From NCBI GenBank assembly GCA_013398295.1, contig VZSF01001520.1, positions 248,867 through 312,866 of the forward strand: a stretch of DNA of 64,000 nt, given 5' to 3'. This document shows, in pieces, positions 1-12,984 of this stretch. Source of the DNA: Chionis minor (Eukaryota; Chordata; Aves; Charadriiformes; Chionididae). Under the pieces are notes generated by a model that did not search any database, had not been told where the DNA came from, and saw nothing but the letters and a program-made list of their open reading frames with translations. How positions within the stretch are numbered: position 1 is the first letter of the stretch; each line of letters opens with the position of its first letter. Position numbers and translations under genes: made by a program.

Positions 1-800
1 AAACACTAGGTGATATGCTACTTATCCGCATGTTAATTCACAGTAGCTGCCATATGTTGTCTCCTAGTGTGGGTGGTTTGGCATTATAGTTGCTAGACTG
101 TCTTAAAAAAAAAAAATACAGCCTTCAGCTCCCCTGAAAAGCTGTACTATCCAAACTTGCTACCCTGCCATTTTCTGAATGCTAGATGTTCTGGTGGGAT
201 AGCTATTATAGTCACGAGGCAATAGCATCTATGACAGACAAAGAATAATTATGGCAGCTGAGAACTAGGGAAAGATCCATCAGGAACTGCAACAAATAAC
301 ACTAAAACTCTGCCTGAACCTTAGTGAATTCAACAAAGTCTGCCTCGTAAGGATACAGGTTAGCACTGAATTTCATCGTGCTTCAACTAGCTGCACTTCC
401 AAGACACAACTCAGCAAATTGAGCCATCAATGCATTCTTCACTCCTCGTGAACGTCTGCTCCTCGTAGCTGTCTTCCCCTCCACACTTTCACAAAAAATC
501 AACTAACATGGAACCAATGTTACCTACCAGCTCTTAACTTTATTTAGTGTCACTCCTACATCTTCCCTGTCCCTCAATTTCTGCTTTCCAGATGTCCAAA
601 ACATCCTGAAATAGTTAAGCCAGAAATCAGCCCCAGTCACCCAGGAGTCGATACGCTATAGTTTGAGCAGAGGTGTAACCAGTATCTAGACCCAGCTTCA
701 CCAGCAGACCTCCCAGTAAAATCAGCGTTAGGGTTAGGTCTTTGCCTTTTGCGGACACCCCAGCTACTCACCCACCAAAGCAGGGAAGCGCTTGCACATT

Positions 801-955
801 TCATAGAATCATAGAACAGTTTAGGTTGAACGAGATCTTAAAAATCATCTAGTCCCAACCCCCCTGCCCTGGGCAGGGACACCTCCTGCTAGACCAGGTT
901 GCCCCAAGCCCCATCCAACCTGGCCTTGGACCTCCAGGAATGGGGCAGCCACAAG
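801..955 (-). mobile_element. CR1 LINE, 5'-truncated 3' end
   Basis: The plus strand reads TCATAGAATCATAGAACAG, then a divergent reverse complement of the CR1 tail (TAAAAATCATCTAGTCCCAA), CCCCTGCCCTGGGCAGGGAC, and GGTTGCCCCAAGCCCCATCC. This is the reverse complement of an avian CR1 3' end, so the element lies on the minus strand. Only about 155 bp of the 3' UTR/terminal-repeat region remains. No reverse-transcriptase coding sequence is present. Substitutions from the usual consensus suggest an old insertion. CR1 is the dominant LINE of birds. Confidence 0.95.
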
Positions 956-3688
956 AATTTAGAGGTTACAACTCCATTTGGGTCTTTAGGTGGTAGGTGT
1001 TCCACATTAGCACCTCACTAGTTAGCCAAATACCACTCCACAGAACCGGCGCCAGTAAGGAAGAGAGCTCTGCGCTCCTAAAATTGCACTTTAGAGAGAA
1101 AATAATCCTCTCCAACATATTGATAACAGCTTCATCCTCAAAGAGCCAGTAGCTCTCAGCCAGAATCAGATTCGGATGATAAACTCTTTCAGACACCTCT
1201 ATTCCCTTCCTCTGCTACTATTTTGTCCCTGTTTTCAAAACAAGGTCCTCTAATTATTCGCTTCCAAATGAACTGCCAAGGGGTGCGTGTCAGCAATTCC
1301 CCTTGACGCAGAGAGGCTGACATCGATTATGCGGAATGCCGACAATAGGATATCAATCCGGGAATTAGGCACCGAATGAAAGAAAAAGGAAACACAAGGA
1401 ACAAATGAAAATACCATTAAGCAAACAGTAATTCCTTTCCAGGACCTAAGACCATATGGAACAATAGCTTTAACGAGACACTTGCCACGAGCCAAATACA
1501 AATTAAGCCTGTCTTTTTTGAATCTTAAAAAAAATTTGGAAAAGCAACTGTGAAACAGCCAACCAAAATGGAGTCTTCAGGTTTTACCAGTTTTCTTGAA
1601 GAACAGGTAACTATTTTAAATCATCTTTTTTGACAGCGCTTCTTCGAGGCATAGAGCCATTAAAATTTAACATGGAGTCTCCCATTTTCTACTGAGACAG
1701 AAGAACAAAGGTAAGTATGTAAAAAATTTACTGTTAAGTTATTGGCCCAAGTTAGCTAAGTTAGTTATGGAATGGCACACTTCTACATGTGCAAAAGAGG
1801 ATATGCTATTACGTAAAAACAAGTGCAAACTACAATTGACCAAAATGAGACTACACAGTTACTTGAAAATGAAGCTACAAGGGCATCGGCCGTCTGGCAA
1901 AACACAGCTTTCAGTATATTCAACCTCTAACCAGCTTTTGCGCCCAGGCTCTGTGGGCTCCTCTCTTTCAATATCAAAAAGCGTCTATATTTTTCTTCAT
2001 TCCTTTGGAATTCCACTCATATTCACATCCCAGAAAATGTGGTTGATCAGCAGCCGACATCATCTTCTGGTTTTAATAAAACTACAAAAGAGGTCAGTTG
2101 GGACCGAATAAGACTATGAAGCCATTGCCCAAGTTATTTGTGTTTTCCACCCAAATTCCCTAGGCAGTTTCCTCCTTCCTTACCTACACCACTCCAGATT
2201 AATCCCATCTTCCCTACTTTTAGCTGGTGGTGGCACAGGAACAGAGGATCAGAAACAGCACGCTTACATCCCACAATACATCAAATATCAGCTATTAAAC
2301 ACATATTCATTCCTAGGCTTTCAACTTTTGAGCAATCCCAAAATGGAATCGAACAGAGCCTCATTCAGGTTTTCAAGGAGAAAAAGAACATTACTCAGAT
2401 CAGGTCATGACCATAAAAGATTCCTGTATTTAAAACAAACTATAGTATTTATTCCATAAACTTTTTGGCTTTACCAGAAACAAAGCTGCTTACTGTGCCA
2501 AGATCTAGCAAGTCACCTGTTTTCCTGTCGGCGCAATACACTTAGGTACGACAATACCCTTACAGTTTCAGCACCATTCTAAATGACAAAAGATAATTTC
2601 ATCTTGTTAAAAAAAGCAGTTATGCTTAAAAACTGACTGGCTTAAAATAAAACTATCATAAGATCCTTCATGAAGGTTATGGGTCATTGCTTACTACCTC
2701 ATTTAATCCCTTTGTGGTATCTTTCTGCTCGGTTTCCCTTTTATGTTCTTTGAATCCCATCTGTGGTTCACGGTGTCAGTTATGCTGAGCAAAAGCATAA
2801 AGTAACCACACAATTACAGTGCACAACTACCGACGAACAAGCCTGTTTAATTACAGCTGTCAGGGCTGGAAGACAACGTGTCCACCCATCTCCCCCGCCA
2901 CGGTCACTGCTGCGGCACAAAAAGCTTTTCCCAGTTGACTGCTCCCTTCTTGGGGAGAACACGCAGCTGCTTCCGCCAGTGGGTCCCCACCAGTTCAGTG
3001 CATATAGATCCCATGGAATCCGTGCGGATAAACTTTATCCGTGCCGCCTCCACGAGTACAGGCGCTCAGCGTAGCTGTGGCCAGGCAGTTGGCTCCAGCC
3101 AGGCTTGCTGGTTTTGTTGGAGCAAGCCGCATCCCCTCACAATTCCCACGTAACTTCGCAGCATGCTGGTGCTGCACACCCCACGCACCAGGCAGCGCTC
3201 CCGCATTTCCATGTGCGCGCACACACGGTACGCTCCGCTCCGCTGTACCAAAACCACAGATGAAACAGTGGAGATGCCATATCTCAGCCGTTACCTCCAC
3301 AAGCATCCCGAAAGCCCTCAACGGAAGACGCAAACAGGGGTGAGAATTCATTAATAGGCTGTAATTAAAATCACTACCAGAGAAAGCACTAAGCATAAGC
3401 ACTATTTTTGATCGCTGCTTCCACGAACTCCACTTTGATTACAGATTATGCCTTTCCCACAGAAGCAAATTTGGCAGGGAGCTGCTGACACAGTATTGAT
3501 AGCGACCCTCCGTAACACCCGGCCTTATTAGCATTTCTATTGCTGCACTGCACACCATCCACATTGTACATCAAATACACTTGGTGTCAAGCATAATAAG
3601 CAAACAGTTACCTAACAACTAATGGTATTACAAATGCATTTAACTAATCATTGAATATATGCTCTGGTAATTAAATTCCATTAAGGTG

Positions 3689-3703
3689 TTTTTTTTTTTT
3701 TTT
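3689..3703. repeat. Poly-T tract (15)
   Basis: A simple homopolymer in otherwise unique AT-rich sequence. A similar T15 tract lies at 28003-28017. Confidence 0.85.
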
Positions 3704-6700
3704 AAGCATTATCCTAAAGAAACGCAGCGGTGAAATGAAGATACCGTTCTGACTACGCCTGACATTTGCCATTAAATGTCATTTATAGTATACAGCTCAA
3801 ATCTAATTGCTCAACACCACCGGCCGCAGTATTTATCACTTCTATTAAAACAAGCAGCACACAGCGGCGGGACTATTTGAAGCCATCATATACAGTTTAA
3901 ATAGATTTCTCACCTTTTAAATATCAAGCGGCCACACTTTCTTTAACATCTCACTAAGGGGTTTACCTTTTAACAAAGAGCTACCAGGAGCTGAAAGGAT
4001 AAAACAATCAGGAGACCGTTTGCTCTGCAAACCCAGCGCAGAGTTTGAACAGTCGTATGGCTCTCAAAATACTGCCTGATACTCAGGGGAATTTTATGAC
4101 AGGAAAAATTAAAGCACCTCTGCAAACGCTCTGCTGGCAAGCTGGGGTTTAAAATTATAACAACAAAAGGAAAAAAATAAGACTGGTCAGCCACAAGCCT
4201 GTGACTTGGCTGTTTCCCCACATAATCAAATGCTGTTCCTATGAGGAAACACAAGTGTGTTTGGAAAATAAGCACCTGGAAAGTAAATGTTTCCTTGCGC
4301 AGCTTCTCCCAGGATAGAACCATTTGCTTATGAAACGGTCAGTTACTCAAATGTTTACATCCTCTACGGAACTGCACCTAACAGTGTGTCATAGAAAAAC
4401 CTAACATTTTAAACCAGAAAAAAATGAGTTTTCTAACACCTGTGCTTCATATATATTAGGGCATTCGGACACTGGTTGATAAACAGGGTCATCGCACAGC
4501 CTTAAAAAATAATACTGACAGTAATTCGCATCAAGAAAAGAAAACAGCACTCAAAAAAAAAAGTCAAGTTGCAGAAGATACGACTGTATCGTACTAGGTA
4601 TGGAATTTCTAATACAGATTGTTGCTGTCTGGCGCGATATCAATAGCTAGAATCAGCAACACTAGACTTTATTTTTTTTCTTTTTATTTGTATGTAAATT
4701 AGTACTAAATAAATATACCCCAAACCAGGTCCAAAGGCTGCAATCTAATCTAAACCTGTAGATGGGAAAGATGGCCTCCATTCATCTGGAAATAGCTAGA
4801 TATTGAAAATGCTAAAATCAGAAATAACTACACCAGAGAATAAAATGGATGTATTTACCTCCTATAAAAGGAAAATGCTCAATGGAGAAGTTGGGGGAGA
4901 GGAACAAAGAAAAAAAACCCTTTTCTCAGGTGCTGAGGGTCACACGTGAACATACAGACAGTTAAGACGAACCACAAGAGGAGTTCTGAAACAAAGAGAC
5001 ACAGTTTTTAAACACATAGTCCATGTCTGAGGGACACCATCTGCACTCTCATTTGAATTGAGACCAAAGCGAATACTGACAGCCATGCCAATATACAGTT
5101 CTAAGGCTCATCATTTGTCTTGGGCAATATAACCATCACTGCACTACAACTTCAACAAATGAAGCTACTAATTGCTTCCATTTAAAAACATCAAGGTGTT
5201 AATTCAGTCAGAGATCCAGAAGCAGAATTCTTTGAGACCAACTTGTAGTCCCATAAACCATTCATTCCTCCTGTAGAATTCAAATTAATTTACTTTTCTA
5301 CTGGAGGCACCGGATGGAACCCGTCACTGCCAGATCCAAATGCTCTCGACTCAGAAATCATCATGTACTGTTACTGAAAGCTTATACCTTTGCCCATTGT
5401 TCTGGCACAAGGATTTATATGAAGTGTATCATGACAATTTTTTTTTTTTTTTAAACAGACATTGAAAACAACAGGATACCTGATGAAGAATTCTGTGTGC
5501 AATCATTAACTATAATTGCAGAAACTGGCAGAGTACCTTATAAAACAGAAAAAATTCATAAAGCAAACCTAAACACCCTAAACCAAGGGTTACTAAAAGT
5601 TAAGGAAATTTGTGTAAAACCTTATTTGACTGTCTTAGCTATAACTCATTATATAGATGAGTTTCCTTTTACCAAATATAATCTTCTCTGCATGACTGGG
5701 AAAAAAAAGTTGTTTTTAAAAATCACCATGAGCTTAGTTCTTCAAACTGCTTACCAGGAGTCTCACGTGGGGGGAGAAAAAAAGTGTTAACAATTATACA
5801 TTAAAACGAGGCGCTTTCCCTCTTGGATGCATACATTAGAGGGAGAAGCCTATTTAAATCAATATTGAAGCGGGTATTTGAGAAGTATGTGCAGTTGTCC
5901 TCGGTTTTGGCCATACCGTGTCTCCGACTCCTGCTTTCCCAAGCTCATGGATGTGGCGGCACAGGGCGCAGAGCCCATTTCTACTGCCTTGGGAGTTGTG
6001 AGAACGTCGCCAGGCTGGATGGACCTCTGATCCCATATTACTTGGAACTGGAAAGGGGGAGAAAAAAGAAGAAGAGTCCTAGGCACCCTGGGAGCCTGAT
6101 CCTAAAAGGTGGGGAGCTACCTGAGTATTTATTACCTTAGAAAAGCGAAATAAAATATTGACGCACTGGCACAAGCGACACTGACAAATCCATTTTCCAA
6201 CACTTAAACTACTGTAAACTATAGCACTTGGCCTGCGAGTGCTTTCCAATGAGTACAGTAATAAATGAGTCTTCAATATAACGCAACATTAGCTCAAATT
6301 TAAATATTTACTGTGCAGTTAGTGTATTCTGAATGCAGGCACGCTCCAGATACTCTCCTAGCTGTTTATTTTCCTGGCCCAGTATTTTTACTGACAAATA
6401 GCACCCTCGGTTCCGTCACCTCTCCACGGTCAGTATGGAAAGGCGAGTGTCAAACACCAACCGCAGCTCCCGGGTCAGCCCTGTTGGGCACCACGGAGAG
6501 TCAGTGCGGGGAACGGAGCGCATCCGAAGGCCGTGTCCTTCCCGGCCAGGAGCGACGCTTCCGCAGCACCCACAATCCCACCGAGCGGCAGGTTCCAGGG
6601 CAGGCTGCAGAGAGCAACGCGGCAGCTCCGCTCTCCAGAGGAAAGATTGAGGATGATGCCTTACCACAGCTCACGGAATTTTGCACTCCGGAGTGTGAAG

Positions 6701-9030
6701 TTTTTAGCCTGAACTATTTCAAAACTCCAACAGCTTATATTGAAAAAAACGTTCTCAGGGAGCAGAAAAGCACATAGAAACAGCGTCTGAAATCAGTATA
6801 CCCTTTTCAGGTATTTCCTTAGGAATTTGCCTCAGCTAGTGCAGGGAAGCACTCAATCCCAGTCCATACTGGCGGTGATAATCTTCTTGATCATGAGCAC
6901 AGCACAGGGAGCAAGAACTCCTAGGTTTATGAACAGTTTTGTAATACAAATATGCGAACTACTACAACACATCAGACCCAGAAACCTAACACCAAATAAT
7001 AGCTTCCTTTTTTAAAAACCTATTTCTCAAGCTTTTCAGCAACAGCCATTCTGAAAAGCATCCAAGGGAATACCTTTCTGCAGGTTTCTTGCCATACATT
7101 GCATGCATTGTGTGATATTACATATTATGCACCTTCTGCCTCACAAGGTCCTACGGTTCAGACGTATCAAAGCACTCAATTGCCTTTTTTTTCCCCCCTT
7201 TTTTATTTTAACTTGAAGAATATGAAAGCACATACTGAAGCTGGTGCTTGTTAGCAGGCCCATTTTCATCTCTTTAAACTCAAAGAGAGCAATTCCCTTG
7301 AAAACTGTCACAGCATTTTCGCAATCCATGAAGAGGAAGTTCAACAGCCTTAGGTCACTAATCATAACTACAGTAGATACAGAGCATAAATTATGTCTTT
7401 CTATTTCACAGTAGTGAATCATGTATATTCTTTTATCTTAATTACTTGATTCTTTCCATAAATCGAATATTCTAGACGTGTTTGTAGCCAGTAGGGTGTA
7501 AACAGCTGCAAATCCTTCCTCTAAAGGAATATTCCTAGCATTAATGTTCCACCTCCTCTCCTCGCTGCAAGGTTATGTGTAAACCTCATCTTAACCGTTC
7601 CCTTTTTTCTACGTACAACGAACATACAGATGCCACATTTATTGCTGTTCCTACAGCAGTTACTTGTAAACAAATTGATAAAGCTCTCGAGCAGCCTTAA
7701 CTCTAATCAAGAGCCTTTTCCATACATGAAAGCGCTCTTGTGTAGATGAAGTTGCGTAGCTTTTATACTGCAGCCACTCTCACGTTTCTTGGGTACTTCC
7801 CGCAGTTCCTGAAGATGCACATTGCACTGAGTCACAAATGTGGGATACAGACTTCCCAGGGGGTTCGTTCACTGTAAAGCATGAGTTAGCTTTCCCAGCA
7901 AAATTGGGATAGGGAGCATAAAAGAGCAAGTGCAAGCACTTGGGTGGCGTTAGGCTATTTGGAAAAAGCCCCTTTGAGTCAGACAGACACTGGAATTCGT
8001 CAACTGCAAACCACAGCACACGGGATGAATCTTCCCCGCGGTCACCAGTACGAGACACGGCCGGCAACCACAGCTTCACAATGCACACCAGTAAGGAGCT
8101 AAATCGACTCTGTGACCTGCCAAAGTCCTCAGCTGCCTGTGACTAGTACTGAACCCACTTCACAGAAATCTCAGTTCTAAATAAAAAAAAACCCCCAAAC
8201 CAACACATACTGCTTTGCACAAATACTTAGCGATGAAGCCTGGACAAGTGAGACCCAAAAGTTCAACAACTCTAGTGATAGTGAGGAAAGGAATCTGCAA
8301 ATAGAACAACCTTCCTTATGGCTCGTCAAATCTTATTTACAGTGTCCCAGAACCTGCTGCGCTGGTTGTACAGGCTGATTCCAACACTCGTCCCAGCAAA
8401 GATCCTATGCGCATCCTCAGACCAAGCCGCTGCCTCTACCCAGGGTTTTACAGCAAAACTCCAACTGCCATATTTTGTGTCAAACTCCAAGAACTTCCAA
8501 AGAGCTCCATGCCATCAGGCTCAATTTAGGGTGCCTCTTTCACCTCTCTCCACTCTTCTGACATTTCTAATACGTTTACTGACCTAAGAAGGGGGGGGAG
8601 GGGAAAGAATCATCAACTAAGGGCATAAAGATTCACTTATCCATCCAAAACATATTAAGAAAATCATAGAACGCATACTGATCACCAGAAGAGATATAAA
8701 CGTCTCTACAATTGTGCTGCTCCAGCTTTATAGGTAAACAGCAAATTAGTAAAAAGACCAATTTGACAACAGAATGTATCTGAAAAGATAAAAACCACCC
8801 TTCTGATTTTGCTACCTATAATTTTAACACAGGATGCTTAAAACACGTCATCTCGCAAGTGATGAAATAAGTACCTGACACACCACACAGTGAAAAGACA
8901 ATTCCTTTGGCTGTTCATAAAATGCAAACTATGCATGGAATTTTGGTTCAGCAAACTAAACTGTCAAACAGGTCAATCCTAGGAGGTGTTTCTGCACCTT
9001 CTCTTCATTATCAGGAAGTGGGGAGAAGAG

Positions 9031-9073
9031 GTGATTCTTTATCATACATGCCTCGTGATTCCTTATCATACAT
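9031..9073. repeat. Near-perfect 19-bp duplication, 24-bp period
   Basis: GTGATTCTTTATCATACAT at 9031-9049 recurs as GTGATTCCTTATCATACAT at 9055-9073, with one mismatch and a five-base spacer. Confidence 0.9.
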
Positions 9074-12000
9074 TGCTTAAGTCAACAGATCATTTTATGT
9101 TTCAACTGAATTTTATAACATCTAGCTTGGCTGCAAGTGAGCACCTTTTCGAGAGCACTCTCTAGATTGCGGAAGGCATGCCCATCATTTGATTTAAAAA
9201 AAAAAGTCAAGGATTCGTCAAGACTCAGCTCAAGAAATGCACAGCAAATCCCAGCGCCAGGAATATTCCATGTTCCACCCCCTAGCCTGCAGGAGCGCAG
9301 AGTAACTCCTCTCTCCGCCTCACAATTTGTTATGAAAATGGCAACTGCTGAAAAATACTTATTTTCATAGCATCACATCCTCTGAACTTTTATTTTTGAG
9401 AAGAATCCTCACATTTAGATGGATTTCTACTTTATATTTTATGCCATAATTACAACTGGTATTTTGCTATCTTAAGAGGGATGTTTTACAAACAAAAGGA
9501 AACAGTTTGTGGTTTTACACAGTATTCCTTACATGAGATGTATTAATAGTACATACAGGTGGATCAAACAAGAATTGCTTTACAGAACAACACAGCTTGT
9601 ATGTTTTCCAAAAGGAAAGAGAGTTCAAATCAAGTTTAAGTTTTGCTTAGCACAAGTTTGTTTGTTTTAGTAATTTTGCATTGCTTTTAACCTTATAATG
9701 TGCCAAGAAACAAGACACTAAAAGGAATAAGACTTTTAAAACCAGAGAAGTTCTGCTTAGAAAGCAGAGCGGGATACTTATGCACTACTAATTTAATTAA
9801 AGAGTTATTTTCCTTTTAAATACCCTCTAATGGCCCAAAACGAACTCAGCCTGATTTAAAATCAATCACTTTAATCAAAATTACAAGTTCAATTTCTCCA
9901 TGGATTAGTGTTCAGTGACTAGAGAGTCAAAAACGCACATCCATCACATCCCTGCTTTTTACTTGCTCCAAGTCCCAATCAGGGAAAAGCCCCAGTTGTC
10001 GTCTCATTTCCACCGAACCTGCGAGTCTCGGGCACAGGCAGCCCCTGAGCCCCGTTCCTGCTCCCTGCACAGGTCCCAGGTAGCCCCCAGACCTCACGTC
10101 TGCCTTCTGCAGGGAAGAAAAAGGGATCTGCAAAAGATCTGAAGCTCTGAGTGATGAGGTGGAGCCGACCTGGAGCATCTTCCTCAGCGGCTCAATGCGG
10201 CTGTGCTGTATGAAAACGGTGCCGCGTTGCCTTTCCTGCCACTCAAACACAGAACCCATCCCAGGTCTTCAAAGAGCATCTCTCCCATTTTCCCTTCCAT
10301 TTCTGTACCTCTCACCAGCAGCCTGCTAGAACAGATCTCTTTCCTAGTATTTTTTAATCTATACAAAATCAACGCCTTTTGACGCAGTGGGGTGGACCAA
10401 CCTCAAATTTACCGACCAAATCAGCGTTTGCCTCCAAGAACGTACTTGTTCTACACAACACTCACGCAGCAAGAGCGGGGTAGTGCACGGAAACGACACA
10501 TCAGCAGAGATAATGTAGAAAGCCGACAGTTCAGAACATGCCCCCATTGCCCAATGTCTATCACATTATCAAACGCTTCATCGTGAAGAGGAGCGATGGC
10601 CGGTCTTTATCCATGAAGACAGTTGCTCCCTGCTTGAGCAGCACCACAACACAACGGCAGGGAACGCCTGCAAGGGAAGCTACCCGTAACTAGACATGAA
10701 CACACATGTGTGCCAACCACCCTAAACGTCCCCCAGTCCTGCAATCATAAGGAAACTAGGGAAAACGGGAGGAAAGAGTCCAACCAACTCCATCTGGGGC
10801 GAGGAAGGAGAAGCAGAGATTTCTGGTTACACTCACACCTCTACACAGGTTCAAGTGAAGACATTTCTCTACCGAGATGGCCAATATTGCAGACTCTTCC
10901 CACCTTTGACTACTTGCTGCTATTCTAGAGCAGTTAGGAGAAAAACCTTTAGCTGAGCAGTCCTGGTGACATTTTCCATAACTCAGCTCCACTACAACTC
11001 AGTTGCACTTCCACCAAGATAGCTGGAAAAATCAAGGGTGTCTATTTTACATATTATGCATTATTCTTTTCTCTCTGGGTTTTATTTGTAAGCATCCAGA
11101 CAGGACACAGAAGCCTTGCAAGATGCTTACACACCTAAGCTGCCCTTAACCATACCTACACCACAGCGATTATGCTACGATAACACAACCCCAAAACACA
11201 ACTGGCCACCGAAGCCACAGCTAGCACAGGCATCATTTTGGGCAGCTGGCAGCGGGATGTCTGTGATGAGCATTTTAGTTTCACAAGAGCATTCTCACCA
11301 CCTCGAAGAGCAGCACGAAGCACGCCAGCGAGGTTGCCCTTCCCCAGCAAAAGGCAAGCAGGCAAACGGCGAGGGACAGGTCACACTGAAATTTAGTGAC
11401 CACGGTGACATTTCGCATTCCTTAAGGAAAAACCATTTTGAAAGAGGGAAAACAAATTTCTTTAATGAATTATCTTCAACAGCTTACGAAGCATAACAAT
11501 GTATCTTTGGAGACTCAGCACAGACGCAAGAAACCTGACAGTGCTCAAGTACCCCCAGATGACCAGAGAGAAAATTTCAACTTCAATAATCCTAAAGGTC
11601 AGAAGCATTATTAAACATGACAGATGCCCTCACTATTCAACACTAGAGGACATGGCTAAATTTATTCTAACTCCATTTACTCTTGCTACATGTAAAGTAG
11701 CTAATGTACCATTTAATACTTTTTTTTTCCCCCCTCTTGCTAAAAGCTAGAAATAACAATCTTTTTTTCTCCATATTTTCAAGTTGACAACTACTGATTT
11801 ATTTAGCAGTCAATTATCTCAGCACCAGGTGTAGGAAACAGCTAGGTTTACTTTGGGTAAGTAGGAGGAAACAAGTTTTTTTAAAAAAAAAAAAGGCAAA
11901 AGGTGCTGAAGACCACACTCCCATGACAAAGGGCCTAACAAAACTAAAAATACGGGCAAGACAAATACACCAAGGGATGTTAATTAATTCTATGGTTCCT

Positions 12001-12325
12001 GTATCTACAATCGAGACACTGCTGTTAAATATGTTCTCATGTACAAATTATTAGCCACACGCAGCATGGAAAAAACAATCCTGATTATACTCCACAACCA
12101 CAAGTGGTATATTCTTGTTTTTCCCTTTTTGCTCACTATCTTTTTTCATCCTTGGCTCGCAGTCAGATNGGGGGGGCGCGGGGCCGTGCCGTTAATGGAA
12201 TTTATACCAATTGTGCCTCCTGCTTTCCTTTTTGTACAATTAGGAAAAAATAACACAATAGCAATTTCACAAAATGAACGTGGGATTTCACATTCAGTCC
12301 TATTTTCGTCGTCGCCCCCCCCCCC

Positions 12326-12352
12326 NNNNNNNNNNNNNNNNNNNNNNNNNNN
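12326..12352. other. Assembly gap (27 N) at a poly-C run
   Basis: The Ns follow 11 Cs (12315-12325). An isolated N at 12169 precedes a G-run and GC-rich bases. The sequence between the two may be less reliable than its surroundings. Confidence 0.99.
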
Positions 12353-12781
12353 TTCTTAGAATTCCCTTTTCTCTTTTATACAGAAGTTGGCTCTCAAAAT
12401 AAAACAGCTTTGCAATGAATGGGAGCAATTTTCTGATGTAAACCAAGCTGACAAGCATCATCAGCTCACATTAAGGCACCGGCCGCCATGTTCTCTCTTT
12501 TGGAGCGTATCTCCATAGCGTGGTGCACGCACACACACAGACGAGCATCTCGCCACCGGCGGCAGCGCAGGATGCTCCAACCGCTCCGCTGTCACAGGAG
12601 GGAGCTCAGCAGCTCCTGGCCGGAGCCAGGGAAGGAGCTCGCCAAGCCCTCGGTGGGGGCAAAGCCTCACCAGCCTCCAGACGGGCTTTTATTTTGCAAT
12701 CTGGCAGGAAGCCAGCGCTGGAAATTCCAATCACTGGCTTTCCAAATGCCAAGTGGAGCAAAAACAAACAGGGTAAGCACG

Positions 12782-12984
12782 TGACCAAAAAAAACAAAAC
12801 AAAAAAAAACACACCACCAAAAAAACCCCACCCACCAAAAAAAAAAAAACCAAACAAAAATCACCACCCCACACCACCAAACCCCTGTGGATTATTCTGT
12901 GGGGTTTTGGGTTTTTTGGTTGGTTGGGTGATGGGTTGGTTTGGGGGTTTTTTTGTTGTTGTGGTTTGTTGTTTTTTTTTTTTT
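12782..12984. repeat. AC-rich then GT-rich low-complexity fold-back
   Basis: A/C-only sequence (AAAACAAAAC, CACCACC, CCAAACCCC) runs from 12782 to about 12894. It then switches across a short centre (TGTGGATTATTCTGTG) to G/T-only sequence (GGGGTTTTGGG, GGTTGGTTGGG, GTTGTTGTGG). The two halves are imperfect reverse complements. The G-rich half has at least four GGG tracts at 12901-12948. Confidence 0.85.

Noticed and set aside
6313..6777. 154-codon plus-strand ORF in a GC-richer pocket
   Set aside because: Overlapping ORFs exist on both strands in the same interval and the product has no recognisable motif. It is likely composition-driven.
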